From Prostheceraeus crozeri (Eukaryota; Platyhelminthes; Polycladida; Euryleptidae): a stretch of DNA of 64,000 bases. A program made the position numbers and the translations under genes. The stretch is taken from NCBI GenBank assembly GCA_907163375.1, contig CAJQUW010001866.1, positions 1 to 64,000 of the forward strand, written 5' to 3'. Below are positions 1-12,700 of the stretch, in pieces; position 1 is the stretch's first letter, and each line of letters starts with the position of its first letter. The notes beneath the pieces were generated by a model. It ran no database searches. It was not told the origin of the DNA and saw nothing but the letters and a program-made list of their open reading frames with translations.

Positions 1-2770
1 CGCTCTTAACATGGACCAAACTCGTCAATGTCACGTCACTCCTCAACCTCACCAATGAAGATAGGGCCAGACTTGGACGTTCCAATCATTTTGAATCACT
101 TAGCCTTTCAAACGAGCTATCGCACGAATCTCTATCTCTACCATTTTCCTAGAACCAAAGTTGGAAGATCGCTGCCGATAGGGGGGGGGGTCCGAAGTTC
201 TTTCGTTGGTTTGGCCTACGGACCTTTGGAAACAAGTCCTCCAGAACCAAAAATTGGCCGAAAAAAGTCCCAAATCCAACCGTCCATTTTCACGCACGAA
301 AAAGGCTTCGTTTAGCCGCTTACAGACACTTTCTCAACTCCAAAAACCCTCTGACGGCGGCCTCTAACATACCAAAAGTTCTCAATTGTCAATACTACCC
401 AAGCCTCGACCCCAAGGAAGATAGGGCCAAACTGTTGCGTTTCCAAATCAATTTGAAGCACTCTTAGCTTCAAACGTAGCTTATCGCACTGACTCCTACC
501 ATTTTTCTAGAACCAAAGTTGGTAGATCGCTGCCGAGGGGGGGGTCGAAGTCTCTTCGTTGCTTGGCCTACGACGACTTTGGAAACAAGTCCTCCAGATC
601 CCAAAAATTGGCCAAAAAGTTCCAAATCCGCCGTCCATTTTACACGCACGAGTGAGAGCTTCGTTATAGCCGCTACAGACACTTTCTCAGTCAAAAACCC
701 TCTGACGGCGCTCTAACATGACCAAAATTCTCAATGATCAAACGTCCCTAAGCCTCACCCAAGGAAGATAGGCCAAACTGTGCTTTCCAATCAATTTGAA
801 GCACTCTTGCTTTCAAACGAGCTATCGCACGACTCTCTACCATTTTCTATAAGAACCAAAGTTGGAAGATCGCTGCCGATGAGGGGCGGGGGGGTGTCGA
901 AGTTCTATCGTTGTTTGGCCTACGCACTTTGGAAACAAGTCCTCACCAGACCCAAAATTGGCCAAAAAGGCTCCAAATCCGCCGCGTCCATTTTCACGCA
1001 CGTGCGAGTGCAGAGCTGTCGTTTAGCCGCTACAGGACACTTTCTCACTCAAAAACCCTTCTCTGACGGCGCTCTAACATGACCAAAAGTCTCAATGTCA
1101 CTATTGTCCCAAGCTCACCCAAGGAAGATAGGGCCAGACTGTGCTAATCCCAATCAATTTTTGAAGCACTCTCATCCGTTTCAAACGAGCTATCGCACGA
1201 CTGCTCTAACCATTTCCTAGAACCAAAGTTGGAAGAGATCGCTGCCGATGAGGGGGGGGGGTCGAAGTTCTTCGTTGTTTGGCCTACGACTTTGGAAACA
1301 AGTCCTTTCCAAGACCCAAAATTGGCCAAAAAAAGTCACAAATCCGAGCCGTCCCATTTATTTTCACGCACGAGGCTTCGTTTAGCCGCTACAGACACTT
1401 TCTCACTCAAAAACCCTCTGACGGCGCTCTAACATGACCAAAAGTCTCAATGTCACTCCCAAGCCTCACCCAAGGAAGATAGGGCCAGACTGTGCTTTCC
1501 AATCAATTTGAAGCACTCTCAGCTTTCAAACGAGCTATCGCACGACTCTCTACCATTTCTAGAACCAAAGTTGGAAGATCGCTGCCGATGGGGGGGGGTC
1601 GAAGTTCTTCGTTGTTTGGCCTACGACTTTGGAAACAAGTCCTCCAGAACCAAAATTGGCCAAAAAAGTCCAAATCCGCCGTCCATTTTCACGCACGAGG
1701 CTTCGTTTAGCCGCTACAGACACTTTCTCACTCAAAACCCTCTGACGGCGCTCTAACATGACCAAAAGTCTCAATGTCACTCCCAAGTCTCACCCAAGGA
1801 AGATAGGGCCAGACTGTGCTTTCCAATCAATTTGAAGCACTCTTGGCTTTCAAACGAGCTATCGCACGACTCTACCATTTCTAGAACCAAAGTTGGAAGA
1901 TCGCTGCCGAGGAGGGGGGGGGGTCGAAGTTCTTCGTTGTTTGGCCTATACGCCCGGAGAACGAACCGACTTTGGATAAAAAACACGTCCTCCAGACCCA
2001 AATTGGCCAAAAAGTCCAAATCCGCCGTCCATTTTCACGAGACAAAACAGCACGACCACACCACGAGGCTTCGTTTAGAAGCCGCTACAGACACCCCCCT
2101 CTTTCTCACTCAAAAACCCTCTGACGGCGCTCTAACATGACCAAAAGTCTCAATGTCACTCCCAAGCCTCACCCAAGGAAGATAGGGCCAAACTGTGCTT
2201 TCCAATCAATTTGAAGCACTCTTGGCTTTCAAACGAGCTATCGCACGACTCTCTACCATTTCTAGAACCAAAGTTGGAAGATCGCTGCCGATGAGGGGGG
2301 GGGTCGAAGTTCTTCGTTGTTTGGCCTACGACTTTGGAAACAAGTCCTCCAGACCCAAAATTGGCCAAAAAGTCCAAATCCGCCGTCCATTTTCACGCAC
2401 GAGGCTTCGTTTAGCCGCTACAGACACTTTCTCACTCAAAAACCCTCTGACGGCGCTCTAACATGACCAAAAGTCTCAATGTCACTCCCAAGCCTCACCC
2501 AAGGAAGATAGGGCCAAACTGTGCTTTCCAATCAATTTGAAGCACTCTCAGCTTTCAAACGAGCTATCGCACGACTCTCTACCATTTCTAGAACCAAAGT
2601 TGGAAGATCGCTGCCGAGGGGGGGGTCGAAGTTCTTCGTTGTTTGGCCTACGACTTTGGAAACAAGTCCTCCAGACCCAAAATTGGCCAAAAAGTCCAAA
2701 TCCGCCGTCCACTTTCACGTACGGGGCTTCGTTTAGCCGCTACAGACACTTTCTCACTCAAAAACACGCA
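1..2770. repeat. Satellite array, unit about 325 bp, about 7.5 copies
   Basis: A block carrying the landmarks CCCAAGGAAGATAGGGCC, GAACCAAAGTTGGAAGATCG, a poly-G run of 7-10 and TGACGGCGCTCTAACATGAC recurs head to tail. The last landmark falls near 349, 700, 1063, 1417, 1741, 2120 and 2447, so spacing varies from about 325 to 379. The array continues off the left edge and stops inside a unit near 2765. Copies at 1400-1760 and 2160-2760 are almost identical. Copies left of 1400, and the one at 1800-2130, carry scattered small insertions. No gene is supported: reading frames across the array are by-products of the repeat. It lies in the TTC27 intron that follows exon 3292-3744. Confidence 0.93.
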
Positions 2771-3291
2771 AAAACACACCTACACCCAAAAAACACAACA
2801 TATCGACGCGGAATTTCATCAGGAAACCAAATCTAAACACAAAATAACCCTACACACCAATCCTACACACAAAAACAAAGACCGTCGCCCAAGAACAACC
2901 ACGACGCTCGACCAAGACACACCCGGCCGGTCGACCCAGAACCACATCAACCCAACTCGCGCTCCAGAGGGGCGGGGCGCTGTGCGCAGTTGGGAGGATT
3001 CCTTACTACTAATATAGACTATTTTTCTCTCTCGAATGATCAATATCAATAAAACGATATTCATACGTACTTAAAGAAAATCTGCATGCCTTAGATACAC
3101 ATGCGAATCGGAACAACATGCTGTAAGAATTCAAACTTCTTTATTTCAGAATACTGCTTACAACGAATTCTGGAACTGAGTGATCAAGCTATTACAATTA
3201 CAGTGAAACAGTACAAACTCCGGCTCAAGCAGTTTTCACAGATAACATAAGATAATCTAGGTCTCCCTGAATAACATCGTTTAGTACTCAC
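2771..3291. other. TTC27 intron, A/C-rich junction next to the satellite
   Basis: At about 2765 the satellite changes to A/C-rich sequence (repeated ACAC and CCAAA words), then a short GC-rich patch near 2880-2990, then ordinary AT-rich intron. No coding segment homologous to the next part of TTC27 is visible, so the following exon lies left of the window. Confidence 0.6.
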
Positions 3292-3744
3292 CTTCGACAT
3301 CTCCCATGCCTTTTCATAATGCTCTATTTCTCTAGTAACATCCCCAAGTGAACATAGAAGGAGTACAGATTCAGGATTCGTCTCTAATCTTTCTCGGATT
3401 ATTCTCTCAGCGCTCCCTGTTTTCCCGAGCATCAAGTAGCAATTGATAACTGATGACCATTCCTCCCATCGAATGAAGATCTCCAAAGCTGCTTTCACAA
3501 GGCCCTCACTCAGCAGCAGTTCTGCGTAATCAACTTCCAGCTTCCATCGCGTTGGCATTCGAGTAAATAGAAATCGCTCTCCTCGAGACTCAAACTTGGG
3601 CTCTTCACGTGAAAATTGATTCACCAACTCCTCCATCTGCTGAACTGAGCGCTGCACTAATCTTCCTCTTTGTTTCTCTAACTGACTCCGCATTATCAAA
3701 GCTTCAGTGAGAGTGCACCAGTCTTTCGGTTTGTCCAAGATCGC
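3292..3744 (-). CDS. TTC27: TTC27 exon, central TPR region
   Basis: This exon has 151 codons, phase 0 at both ends. The acceptor is TTATGCAG|GCG and the donor AAG|GTGAGT. It encodes AILDKPKDW, then a basic helix with LEKQRGRLVQRSVQQ, the segment MPTRWKLEVDYAELLLSEG, a TPR-like stretch AALEIFIRWEEWSSVINCY, and LCSLGDVTREIEHYEKAWE. These match the family's order (RRVERAM, WAIQRQLASLLFELG, IFEKLEMWEDVVICY, YCLLGDV, YDKAWELS). The open frame runs on upstream to about 3824, but the acceptor at 3745 is preferred because it joins YLQ directly to AILDKPKDW, as in the family. Confidence 0.93.
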
Positions 3745-6700
3745 CTGCATAAGATGAATGGGATTGTTATTATGACTCACAGCAGCTTTGAAGGCACAAA
3801 ATGATGCAATGACATTAAAGTTTACTGTGAAATGCAGATGGATAAGCCTTGTCCCTACATAAAGCTAGACACGAGGCCATGTTAGTAAATTTAAAACAAG
3901 TAGTAAATAAATAAATCTACTTATATGATTGATATTTTGGTCATTCCTGAACTTATCATAAATAATTGAAAATTGACACTGCCGTTGCAGTAATACATTA
4001 TCTAATTAAGTATGATATTTCGGCTACTTCACATGGAAAAATATCGAATGACGGTAGATGCAATCAGATGTAGCATGCGGGACACTTTTATGAACAAATG
4101 GAATAAAAATCAGCAGAACGAGATTGATCAGTCAAATAAGGTGAGGTCAAAGTCAGCAAGTCACCGGTAGCTGGAGACTCAGTGTAACAAAAATAACGAA
4201 GAAAGTTACCTCAAGTACCTTTCAAGTGCATCCTCACTTGAAAAACAAAGAAAGTCACCCATTGAAAAAAAACAAAGTAAGGAGAATAATTATACTAAGC
4301 AGAAAAATTGGAACAGACCTGAATAGCTGCATAATCTCACCCAATATCAGGAATCATCAGCAGGTCTAGTTCACATCTTTCAATATCGACACAACTCCCT
4401 ATTTAAAGTTGCAGCCATACCCGGTCATATGTGATATTTGCAATTACCAAGTTAGTGAAATTTCGACGGGCATTGATTATATATCACCTTCAACACACTA
4501 CTGACAAATTGCCTACGTTAGTGCGCCTGCAATGATTATTGAATGCTGTTTTTAGCAAACGCAATGTAAACAGAAAAATTAAATACTGAGTTGCATCTTC
4601 ACTTGAAAAACAAAGAAAGTTACCTTTATAAAAACCAAAGCGAGGAGAGTAATTATACTAAGCAGAAAAATTGGAACAGACCTGAATAGCTGCATAATGT
4701 CACCCAATATCAGGAATCATCAGCAGGCCTAGTTCACATCTCTCAACATCGACACAAGTCCCCATTTAAAGTTGCAGCCATACCTGGGTAAATCTGAGAT
4801 ATGCAATTAGTAAACTACTGAAATTTTGACGGTTATTCATTAAATATTGCTTTCAACACACAACTGGCAAGTCGCCTAAGTTAGTGCGCTTGTAATAATA
4901 AATAAATGTTGCATTTTGTTAACACAATGTGAACAGAATAATTAAATATTGAGTTGCACCATCAGCTGAAAAATGGGAAGAGACCTGAATAGCTTTAACC
5001 TCTAAGATTTAACTTTACAACTTCTTCTTTGATTTTCGCCGCAACTTTGCTAGAGATTCCATTAAGATAATGACGATTTTAGAAACCAGTTGTTGTTTAT
5101 TCATGAGTCAGTGCTGCCTCTTTATGAAATCATTTTTATGAATATACCTAAGTATATAAATATTCAATGTTATATTTATGTATAATTATAAGGTTGTCCT
5201 GCGGTGATAATATATTTGTATTGCTCATTTGTATTGGATACCTAAATTACATGAAGTCCCTTATAAATTTCGTTTCATAGCAGGAGCAAAACATTGCTCT
5301 ACAAAGCAGTTATCCATCCTGGCTAATAAAGGACTCTCTGTTATCAGAGATCATTTTAAAAGGTATTGTAGTTCAGTTTATAACAATAGCGGCACAAACT
5401 GTTTTCGACATCAGAATTTCTTAATAAAGTCCAAAGTCTGGATGTTAAAAGCGCACAAGTGTTTGATTTCTCTACGCTTTATACTAACCTGGATCAGCGT
5501 GAAGTTAAAGAACATATTTCTAAATTACTTGACTTGATTTTTGATAATCATAACAGAAAATATTTATGCGTTGGTTATGATTAAAGTTTCATGTCACGGT
5601 CTAGATATAACGGCTATACAACCTTTACGAAAGACAAATTCAAATCAGCAATTAAGTTTATTTTAGAAATTGTTTTATAACGTCTGGTGGTCAACTTTTC
5701 CAACAGACTCGTGGCATTCCATGGGAGGGAATTGTAGTCCTCTCTTAGCTGATCTGTTTTTACTACACTGCGAATTTGTTTATATGCAAAACTTACTGAA
5801 AAATAAGATGGGACTGGCTAAACTGTTATCTAATACTTCTAGATACATCGACGACATTTGTATAATTAATTATAAACATTTCAACCAGATTATAAAGCAT
5901 ATTTACCCCGGTATCTTGGAAGCGAGCAGAAGCGGTAGTAATAACAAAGAGGTTGAATACTTAGATGTTAAATTGAGCATTACTAATGATGGTTTACGAA
6001 CTTCTGTGTATCATAAAGTAGACGATTTTAACTTTGCTGTTACACTCCTAACATTCCCAGAAAATACAATCCCGTACAAAATGGGTAGCCAAGTATTTAA
6101 CGGACAACTTATAAGATATGGTCGAATTTGTTCATCCCTTGATGATTTCGTGAAAAAGCTTCTTCGACATTCAGATTATTAGTTGCTAGAGGCCATAATC
6201 AAGATTCTTTAATCAATAATGCAGAAAGATGTTTCTACAGGCATAAAGAGCTACTTTTGAAATTTGGGCTGTATTCAGCTAGAGAATTTTCTAAGTTCAG
6301 TCTTCTGCTAACCGAATAATCAGATTTTCTTTTTTTTGCCGATTTTGACTTACACCGATTGTGACTAACCCAACTTTTGACTTTGTGGAAGCTGTACAGT
6401 TTTACTGTGCAGGGTCCCGCTCAGGTGGGTTTGAGTGTTCAGGAATTGGGGCCGAAACACGAATCCTACCTGAGTTCCTGCTGATGACTTCCTAGCTGGT
6501 ACAGGGAACGCAAAACCAGTCCTTTTGTGGACTAATTTCAATTTCATTTCATTTATTTTCAGTATGTATTACATTATTCGTTTGCACTAATTTTTTTGTT
6601 GCAGTCTACTCATTTATTTTACAATAGTTTCTTGTGACTATCAATCTTATTTATTCATTCAGATTTTGATTTTTTACCTAATAGTTTTCATTTGTGCTGC

Positions 6701-9700
6701 TTATTTCCTTCCTTTTTTTAGTTAATTAATTTATTCATTCATTCAATTTTTTTCCTTATTATTATTTCTTTTGTTACAATTTCAATATTCCATTACAGTC
6801 GTACTTCACTAATCAATTTCAGCAGTTAATCTTTCAGAATTTATTAACCATCACTTTCCCTTTTTTCTGTATTTTAATTGTTAGGACGATCTACACTTTG
6901 ATAATTTCTTGGTTAGCTTATTTTCTATATTAAGTTCGGTAACAACGTGAATAATTATCTCCTTTCCCATCTGCAGTGAAATAGGTGATTGATAGCATCT
7001 TCCGTCGTATGCAGATTACGCTTGTCATAATTGTTTGAGGATTAAGGCTAGATATGATGGGACACAGACCGGTCCTCTTGAGAGATAGATTAAATTTCAT
7101 GAATAGTTAGACACCAATTGGTCCATTTATAACAAGTCTAGTTCCTTATTTCATTTTCTTCATGGAGTAGTTCCAGGTGAGACGTTGTAGGTCGATTCTA
7201 GCAAGTTCAGTATCCATACTGTAGTTTCACATGTATTTTATTTTATTTTTTCTTTTCTTCAAAGTTCATTACAAATTTATTCATTACAGTTATATTTTGT
7301 ACAGTAGGCTTAATCTTAGTTTATTTTATGTAGTTGTAACTGAGATTCCTAGAGGATGATGATTTTCATTTAAAAATAATCAAAGTAAGACCCCATGATG
7401 CATCAATAAATACATATCTTAACAACCACTTGACTTATATCTCATTAGTTATTGAACATTTATAATTTGATACATTATTTATGAACATGTAAAATGAGAT
7501 GAATACATCGTATATTAAGCAGAGTTATTAATGATTCATCAATTTATATTTCAAATCAAGTTTGGACATTGGTGAATACACACATTATTGACAGCAATTG
7601 ATATCTCTACTCCAGACGCTCGCCACACTTCAGCAAATGACTTTCTGTCTTACCTGAAGATATGCCAATACTTCTTCCCTCGATACTTCGGTCATCGGCG
7701 TAGTTTGTCGATGATACACACTGAAAAGAAATAAAGATGTTATAAATTCCCATCATAAAGAGCTTTCAAGTACCGCTATGACAACAACGGAGATTATTCT
7801 GCAAAGAATTGATGATTTAATTGACAATCGAGATTGCCTCGACCGAGGGAGGACAATTTCTCAAAAATCGTAGCAGTAGCACGGAAGCGTGAGAATTCCG
7901 TCCAGTCACGCCGACCACTGACGTATTCTCTTCCCTTAATTCATTCCAAATTTCCCTATCTTTGATCGTTCATTTCTCTCATTCACTCAAAGACGTACAT
8001 CAACTCTCGTCTGCATTATGGTGTGAATCTATGTATGAAATTCTTAAGTGCATCGATTGTTATCGAACGTTAATCTATGCGCTTTGACAGTTATGACGTC
8101 GTCGTAAACGTCAGACGATCTATGAATATCACTGACAGCATCATGCGTGCGTATTATTAGGATTCGTTGCGTCACGTGTCTCTCTCTTCCACTGCAAGCA
8201 CTTCAATTCTATCTACCGACTGCAGTTGGCTGTTGTCCGCAATGACAATCTAACAAAACAGACAAGATTTGAGCATGACTGGTGCCGCCACTCGTAATAA
8301 GCTGCAGCATGTAGATATCCTCTTGCTTATCAGCAACTGCATAGCGGTACTGTGATTGTCGATTTATTTTTAATCACATCCAAGCATGCAGCTCATATCG
8401 CTGCAGGAGGCCTGAGGAAGCGTGTGAAACGTCATGACACCAATCACTCGGGATATATTTGACGTCACTAGTGTTTCCAACAGACTCCGACAACTTCTCG
8501 CCGACCACCTTGTTCGCAGACGCATCCTGCACTTGGGCGTTGCCCTTTTAGGCTGTTATTCAATCATCACGTTTGTCCAGAGAGCACGAGGCCGAAGGCG
8601 CCTCGCATGCATCCGCGAGCGCAAATTAATTAGTGCTGGAAGACGCAAAGCTGATCTGCAGCGCAACCTTTCCGCCGGAGGTAACCAAAGGTGAGTTTTT
8701 TTCACATGCTTTTGCCAATAATAGTCGAAGACTGCACTAACTGCCACCATTTCCGGTTAAAAACAGACTTCTGAGCGTGTTTCGATCACAGCGATCCACC
8801 CCCTAGAGTGCATGTGTATCTGCGCCGTGATCGCACAACAACAACAGCGAAAATCAGGCATTACCGTTGCTTTCGTCGCGATTTCCTTGCTACTGCAGGT
8901 GTTAGATCAGATCATCAACCATTATAGTTACCATGAAAAAAGCACACTCAATGAAGCCTTTCTGTTCATGGCCCAGCTTAATGAGAATGAAAGCAGTGTT
9001 GATTTGGTACCTGAAACGTCATGTCAAAAATTCGCCTTAAAAGAAAAGTCGAAGTGAGAAATATAGAGGGTACTTATCCCCCTCCCACGTTTTCAAATTT
9101 GTCTAGAATCTGTAGAAATGAATCAATCATCACAAAACTTCAAGTACATGTGAGGATATTTTCTACCTACATATCAAAATGTGTGCAAATCGGACAAGTA
9201 CTTTTTGAATTAGGAACGATAACTTGAAGTGCAGCGATGTCTGCAGCCTGATGACTTCTTTTGACTTCATCGTCTCAGCAGAAAGCACTTGAGGCTAACA
9301 AAGTCATGTCTCGACAACTCGTGAGGTAATGATGACCAGGCCACATCCCTTACACTGACATTTTTAACTGAAAAAGGTGTGGCAAGGTAATGGAAGATTT
9401 CAAAGAGTAGTAGGTGAGACGAAGAGCGAGGGAGAACAATGCACTAGGGTTTTCAAAATACCGGGATTGATATCCCGTGATTTTTGGGATCCCGGGATTT
9501 ATCCCTCGGGATTAGCAATATTAGTTCCCTGCATTTACTAATAGTATGCTTAGGCTAGCGAAGGCTGAGCAATATAATTCAAAGAAATTCGTTTTAAATT
9601 CAATGATGCACTGTGCAATACAGCTTATGATATCAGATACACAGCTTTCTTTTCACATGCAGATATGAAATATAACAATAAATAGATCTGGGTATTGCAC

Positions 9701-12700
9701 ACAATATAAGCCTACGGTGTCGCATTGAAACCTGGTATGTGATTTCCAAATCGAAATGCAAACACAATAATACACAAAAATGTGTATTACGATTTTTGTG
9801 ACGTCTGTTAAAAGACGCGATATTGTATAATAATCGCCTCAAAAATTCATTAAATATCAGTGCAATTGTATGCATAACGCTCTCTCTTTCTTTCTCTAAA
9901 CTGCCTGAACATAGTTTCACTTGTTGATATCAATGAAAGCAAAAACTTTTTGGCATACTGCACAATGATACGCTAAAATTAATTCTAGTATATGATAAAA
10001 ATGTATGAATAAGTAATACACACTTCCAGGTAATTATAAGACTATCGTGTCTGACGTATTCTTGATAGTTTAGGTCTAGTATTGATAATGAAAAAGGCTA
10101 AGGTTTCAAATATTGCAATTTGCAACGATGAAATATATCTATCTTCATTGTTACTTCCTTGTTGCTCCATTTTCACACAGCCTAACTGCCTAAAAACAGA
10201 TGATAGCGAATCCCGGGATTCTAAATCCCGCAAAAATACGATAATCCCGGTATTGAAAACCTTACAATGCACCCGAGTAACAAAAATGCGTCGAACAGAC
10301 GAAGTAAAATGAAGCTGTTGACATCGCTACATTTCAAATTATCGTCTCTGATGCAAAAAATAGGTGCTTGTCCGATGTGTACAAATTTTTGTATGTGGGT
10401 AGAAAATGTGCTTCAGCATGTCTACCCGAAGTTTGGTGACAAATGATTAATTTTGCAGATTTTAGAAAAATTTGAAAACCTGGTGGGGGGGATAACCCAT
10501 AAGTACCATGTAGAGATCTTAGATGGAGATCAGTTTGTTTGGTGAAGCGGTTCTTGTGATCGATATACGCCGAATTCTGTTCTTCAAGATGAGTTTCATT
10601 GTGTCGCACTTTGTTAGCAGGTGGGTGGGTAGGAGTCATCCTCCGATTCCAGCAGAGTTTTGCACTAATTTCATTTTCTCTATAGAAAATGTATGAAGTT
10701 GGTCTTGTCAACATTTGATTTAAACTTTTTCTATCAATAACGTTGATTCTTTCAACGCAATTCCCTTTGTCTATTAGTGAATGCCTTGCTAACGAGAATG
10801 GTCAATGAGTATCTACATTCCCAGCATACAATTTTCTTGAAACAGGTGGTAGAGTCCTGTGTGAGTAAATAAGTTTCCGCTCATAGCAACAGTAAATTGT
10901 TATGTAATGCGCAGATTGCACGGTGGCGTTTGTGCAACTACGTCTTTTCATCTAAACTCACGTGCAACGTAAATGATCGCGTGGAGCGCTGCCTCAACGA
11001 CTTCATAGTGACAGACAGGAAGCAGACGGAAATGCCATCAATGAGACGATTGGATCTATCATGGTACTTTAGAGACCAAAACATACGTTTCAGTAATCAC
11101 TGATCAAGAAGTGACCATCATGTTTACTTTAAATTGAGCGTCTTCGAGGTTGATGTTCATACAGTTACTCTGTATTTTTCAATGATGCTACCAAAATTTA
11201 TTAAAATGAAATATGTGTTGTCTTAATCCGCTATATATATTTCGTAATTGTAGAACTATCGCGTAATGTTGGCATGCAGTGGGGAAACATATAACGGATT
11301 AAGCTACTATTAAATTATTTTCACATAATTTCAATTGCAGGTCAAGACCTAGTCAAATAGAATCAGAAAGCAGATGTCACAGCGTCGAATCCACAAAGTC
11401 AGATAGATATCAACTCACATAAAACCGGCTACTGAGTAAATCAAAGACTTGCATTATTTACACATTGAGTTTTGCATCAATACAATTCACAATATTGTCG
11501 ATTTATTAGAGGCTGCATTAATTATTTCTCTGAAAAATTCAACATTCAAATATTACTGTGCTAGAAAAAGAATGTACAAAAAATACTTGAATTCAACTAC
11601 AGGAAATAACACCTGAATGTACTTGTATCTTGAAAAACTTCAACTAATAAAAAAGATGTTTCATCTAGTGACCAAATCATCATTATTTCATCATGACACC
11701 AAATATCAGAACATAAAGGAAGCAATTTCTCAGTTCACCGATGACTAAATCATCATTATTTCATCATGACACCAAATATCAGAACATAAAGGAAGCAATT
11801 TCTCAGTTCACCGATAATGCGACGATGCGATATTAATCTCATCATGTTATTGATAGCTTATTTTCATGGAAATACGCAATGTTATCTGAAGGCACCTCGT
11901 ACAGAATGTAAGCTATAATAATATAAGCTTGATGATATTTTCAACTTAGGAACTTAATATCACAGATGAAAAACACACTGACAGTACTCACTAACATTTA
12001 ACACAAAAGCCTCTGCAAAGCATCATTAGGAAATTGTTATGCCTACGATTCGTACCTAATATGTCAAAATTTACTTTCGGTGACCGTCTTCATACACTAA
12101 GCTACAGTTTTCCATTCACAGAAAACTGTTCAAACTCGATTTCATCATTTAAAAAATCTCAGTAGGTGTAAACCTCAGCAAATATAACATTGTCGCTATC
12201 CGGTTTAATCACTGGGTAAGACATGAAATCCAAAAATGCAGCTAGGATTTAGTTTACAGGCCTATTCCTATGCATGTGTTGAAAAATTGATATTACCAAA
12301 GCCCTCAGAGCGCATGAGCATTACTTTTCAGTCCCTGTTCAACTATTCAGTCATTGGTCCGCACTTTACAGGGCCTGGCCAACTTTGCAGAAATTGTGGT
12401 CAACACTTTGCAGTTCGTGAACTTTTATGCTGCAAAGTATATTTGCTTCATGATTTTATTTTCTCTATGTAATATTTTTTATTGCAATTACATTGAATAT
12501 CCTTGACAAGTGCCTAAATCTAGTATTTCAAACATAGGAGCATTGCAATATGGTCAATTGCATTATCGACCTAATGCAGAATCAAAAATATGAAATTGGT
12601 AAACGATGCACTATTAGCACAATTATCAACATAACCAATATTTTGGTTTTCTGTCAGATAGCTGATAATATTCGTTAAAATTGACTCCTTCGATCTGCGT

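Noticed and set aside
28-3064. Many 60-120 codon frames on both strands of the satellite
   Set aside because: They repeat with the unit, shift frame between copies and have no family resemblance.
3745-3824. Extension of TTC27 exon 3292-3744 upstream to the AG near 3825
   Set aside because: The frame stays open, but the acceptor at 3745 joins YLQ to AILDKPKDW as in the family; the extension would add about 26 unmatched residues and break the phase with exon 7654-7720.
8812-9227. Short plus-strand frames just after FAAH exon 1
   Set aside because: Partly within the inverted repeat arm, no recognised motif, and the FAAH splice phase skips them.
9633-10312. Frames on both strands inside the 820-bp MITE
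   Set aside because: Low-complexity products of palindromic sequence; no transposase motif.
12236-12472. Plus-strand frame with a CRNCGQHF motif
   Set aside because: A single CxxC pair is not enough to claim a zinc finger; no splice context or second motif.
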